7,074 nt of DNA from positions 1 to 7,074 of the forward strand of contig JAPYWT010000125.1 in assembly GCA_028276215.1 (NCBI GenBank), read 5' to 3'. The notes beneath the pieces are model-generated. The model did no database searches. It was not told the origin of the DNA and saw nothing but the letters and a program-made list of their open reading frames with translations. The position numbers were made by a program, and so were the translations under genes. This document shows, piece after piece, positions 5,944 through 7,074 of the stretch. Within the stretch, counting starts at the first letter, position 1. Each line of letters begins with the position of its first letter. Origin of the DNA: Thermoflexus sp. Its GTDB lineage: Bacteria > Chloroflexota > Anaerolineae > B4-G1 > DUEL01.

Positions 5944-5976
5944 ACAAACGCCCCACATCAACAGTGGGGCGTTTGT
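5944..5976. terminator. Bidirectional terminator between the tRNA end and trmD
   Basis: Bases 5944-5956 pair perfectly with 5964-5976 in a 13-bp stem (core CGCCCCAC/GTGGGGCG) around a 7-base loop. On the minus strand the stem ends in GTTTGT and continues TGTTTTCC, a T-rich tail that suits termination of trmD, whose stop codon is 43 bases away. On the plus strand the tail GTTTGTGTCT is weaker, but it would serve the original tRNA gene, whose 3' end lies 11 bases upstream. It belongs to the chromosome, not to the element. Confidence 0.7.
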
Positions 5977-6018
5977 GTCTATCCGGGCTGATCCAAGCCA
6001 GCGGCACCACGACGGCCA

Positions 6019-6780
6019 CTACCATGTAGATTTGTCGCCCTCCGGGGACTTGCGCCAGCCCAGACGGGCCAGAAAGGCCCGGTCCTCCTCGGTCAGCGGG
6101 GCCCGCTCCAGCAGGTCCGGGCGGCGCTCCAGGGTGCGCCGCAGGGCCTGCTCCCGCCGCCAACGGGCAATCGCCGCGTGGTTGCCCGAAAGAAGGACCT
6201 CCGGCACCGCCCACCCCCGAAAGACCGCCGGTCGGGTGTAGTGCGGATATTCCAGCAACCCCCAGGCATAGGAGTCCTCAAACGTCGCCCCGGGGTCTCC
6301 CAGGGCCCCCGGCAGGAGCCGGGTGACGGCGTCTATGATGACCATCGCCGCCAGTTCGCCCCCGCTCAGGACGTAATCCCCGATGGAGATTTCGTCGGTC
6401 GCCAGGTGCTCCCGCACCCGTTCGTCCACCCCCTCGTAACGGCCACAGATCAGCACCAGCCGGGGATAACGGGAGAGTTCTCTCGCCACCTCGTGGGTAA
6501 AGAGCCGCCCCTGAGGGGAGAGGAGAATCACGGGGACGCCCTTCTCGTCCCCCAACACCGCCTCCACGGCGGCGAAAATCGGCTCGGGCTTCATCACCAT
6601 CCCCCCGCCGCCTCCATAGGGGGCGTCGTCCGTAATGCGGTGACGTCCGGTGGCGTAGTCCCGGATGTTGTGCAGGTGGACGGAAATGAGTCCGCGCTCC
6701 TGGGCCCGCTTGATGATGCTCTCCTGAAGCGGGCCAGTGAACATCTCCGGGAAAAGGGTCAGGACGTCAAACCGCATCAT
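6019..6780 (-). CDS. trmD: tRNA (guanine-N1-)-methyltransferase TrmD
   Basis: TrmD transfers a methyl group from S-adenosylmethionine to N1 of G37 in tRNAs reading CNN and some other codons, preventing +1 frameshifts; it is a cytoplasmic homodimer. The 253 residues match the family: FDVLTLFPEMF at the start, DDAPYGGGGGMVMKPEP (51-67), the trefoil-knot SAM-site loops SPQG (88-91), CGRYEGVDER (112-121) and SIGDYVLSGGE (132-142). R154 and D169 fall where the known catalytic residues are expected, followed by GLLEYPHYTRP. Two adjacent ATG codons (6778-6780 and 6775-6777) could start it. The second gives the usual MRFD beginning and better spacing from GGCAGG. The start overlaps the upstream gene by 14 bases, so the two are probably translationally coupled. 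The 3' end converges on the tRNA remnant. In many bacteria rimM precedes and rplS follows trmD; neither is seen here. Confidence 0.97.
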   Translation of the reverse strand: MMRFDVLTLFPEMFTGPLQESIIKRAQERGLISVHLHNIRDYATGRHRITDDAPYGGGGGMVMKPEPIFAAVEAVLGDEKGVPVILLSPQGRLFTHEVARELSRYPRLVLICGRYEGVDERVREHLATDEISIGDYVLSGGELAAMVIIDAVTRLLPGALGDPGATFEDSYAWGLLEYPHYTRPAVFRGWAVPEVLLSGNHAAIARWRREQALRRTLERRPDLLERAPLTEEDRAFLARLGWRKSPEGDKSTW

Positions 6781-7074
6781 CCTGCCGGTCCGATGTTTCC
6801 TCCACCGCAGCGAGGGCCGAAGGGAGCAGTTCCCGCAGTTCCCGGGGGATCAGGACGACCCTTTGCCCCTCTACCGTCCCGTCGCTGAGCAGTCCATAGA
6901 GCCGCAGTCGCCCCATCAGGGTTTCCGGTAAGAAGAAAGACCACTCCAGGCTGTCCTCCAGGTCGTCCCCGTAGCGGGCGGTGAATTCGTCCCAGGGGAG
7001 AATGCCGCCAGCATCCAGAACGTCTCGCAAGGCCTGCCGTTCTTCCGCATCCAGTTCGGTCAACGCCTCCCGCA
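6767..7074 (-). CDS. Unrecognised protein upstream of trmD (5' end outside the window)
   Basis: I do not recognise this family. The frame is open from the window edge to a TGA at 6767-6769, about 102 visible codons. A TTG at 7061-7063 could start a 98-residue form, but the GGGAGG before it is only two bases away. The frame continues upstream (REALTELDAEERQAL), so the true start may be outside the window. The product is acidic and largely helical in appearance, with a tryptophan- and phenylalanine-rich centre (LEWSFFLPETLMGRLRLYGLL) and a short strand GQRVVLIP. There is no signal peptide, membrane segment or cysteine. It shares 14 bases with trmD, so it is likely in the same operon and possibly connected to translation or RNA work; that is inference from position only. 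Its codon use is like that of trmD, which supports a real gene. Confidence 0.7.
   Translation of the reverse strand, partial: REALTELDAEERQALRDVLDAGGILPWDEFTARYGDDLEDSLEWSFFLPETLMGRLRLYGLLSDGTVEGQRVVLIPRELRELLPSALAAVEETSDRQDDAV

Noticed and set aside
6178..6888. A 236-codon plus-strand frame antisense to trmD
   Set aside because: trmD on the minus strand is unmistakable; the antisense product is Pro/His/Arg-rich without any recognisable domain.

Overview
This GC-rich window joins the right-hand end of an integrative genetic element (about 1 to 5933) to the neighbouring chromosome (about 5934 to 7074). Heavy use of G- or C-ending codons, the gene families and the genes around trmD are compatible with a high-GC, perhaps thermophilic bacterium such as a Chloroflexota member. 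That taxonomic guess is weak because no rRNA or other strong marker is present.

Element, replication part (1-2918). A possible 9-codon tail of an upstream gene and two hairpins in the leader precede an 856-residue protein. It joins a CHC2 zinc finger, a DnaG-like TOPRIM primase core, a P-loop ATPase resembling the DUF3631 group, and a C-terminal basic winged-helix-like region. Immediately after its stop codon lies a large symmetrical array. Five TGTCACA-type heptamers on the left are mirrored by five TGTGACA-type heptamers on the right, with the same unusual 9/9/10/9 spacing reflected about a 13-bp centre. The pairing of a primase-helicase with iterons recalls the P4 alpha protein and its origin, so I read this as a candidate replication origin.

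Element, integration and cargo part (3039-5933). A tyrosine recombinase with all its catalytic residues follows the array. Next come an intact AbiEi-type antitoxin with its own strong promoter, then an AbiEii toxin gene that has lost about its N-terminal half. On the opposite strand lies a UPF0175-family small protein with no recognisable PIN-toxin partner. The element ends in the 3' half of a CAU-anticodon tRNA, starting at the anticodon loop. This is a classic attachment-site remnant; the intact tRNA and the other att site should lie beyond the left edge of the window.

Chromosome part (5934-7074). A 13-bp hairpin serves as a terminator between the tRNA end and the converging trmD gene. trmD (tRNA m1G37 methyltransferase) is encoded on the minus strand and overlaps by 14 bases an upstream gene of unknown function that runs off the window edge.

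Taken together, the window shows a small self-replicating, tRNA-targeting integrative element. Its two toxin-antitoxin-like cargo loci both appear to have decayed, each keeping the antitoxin side.
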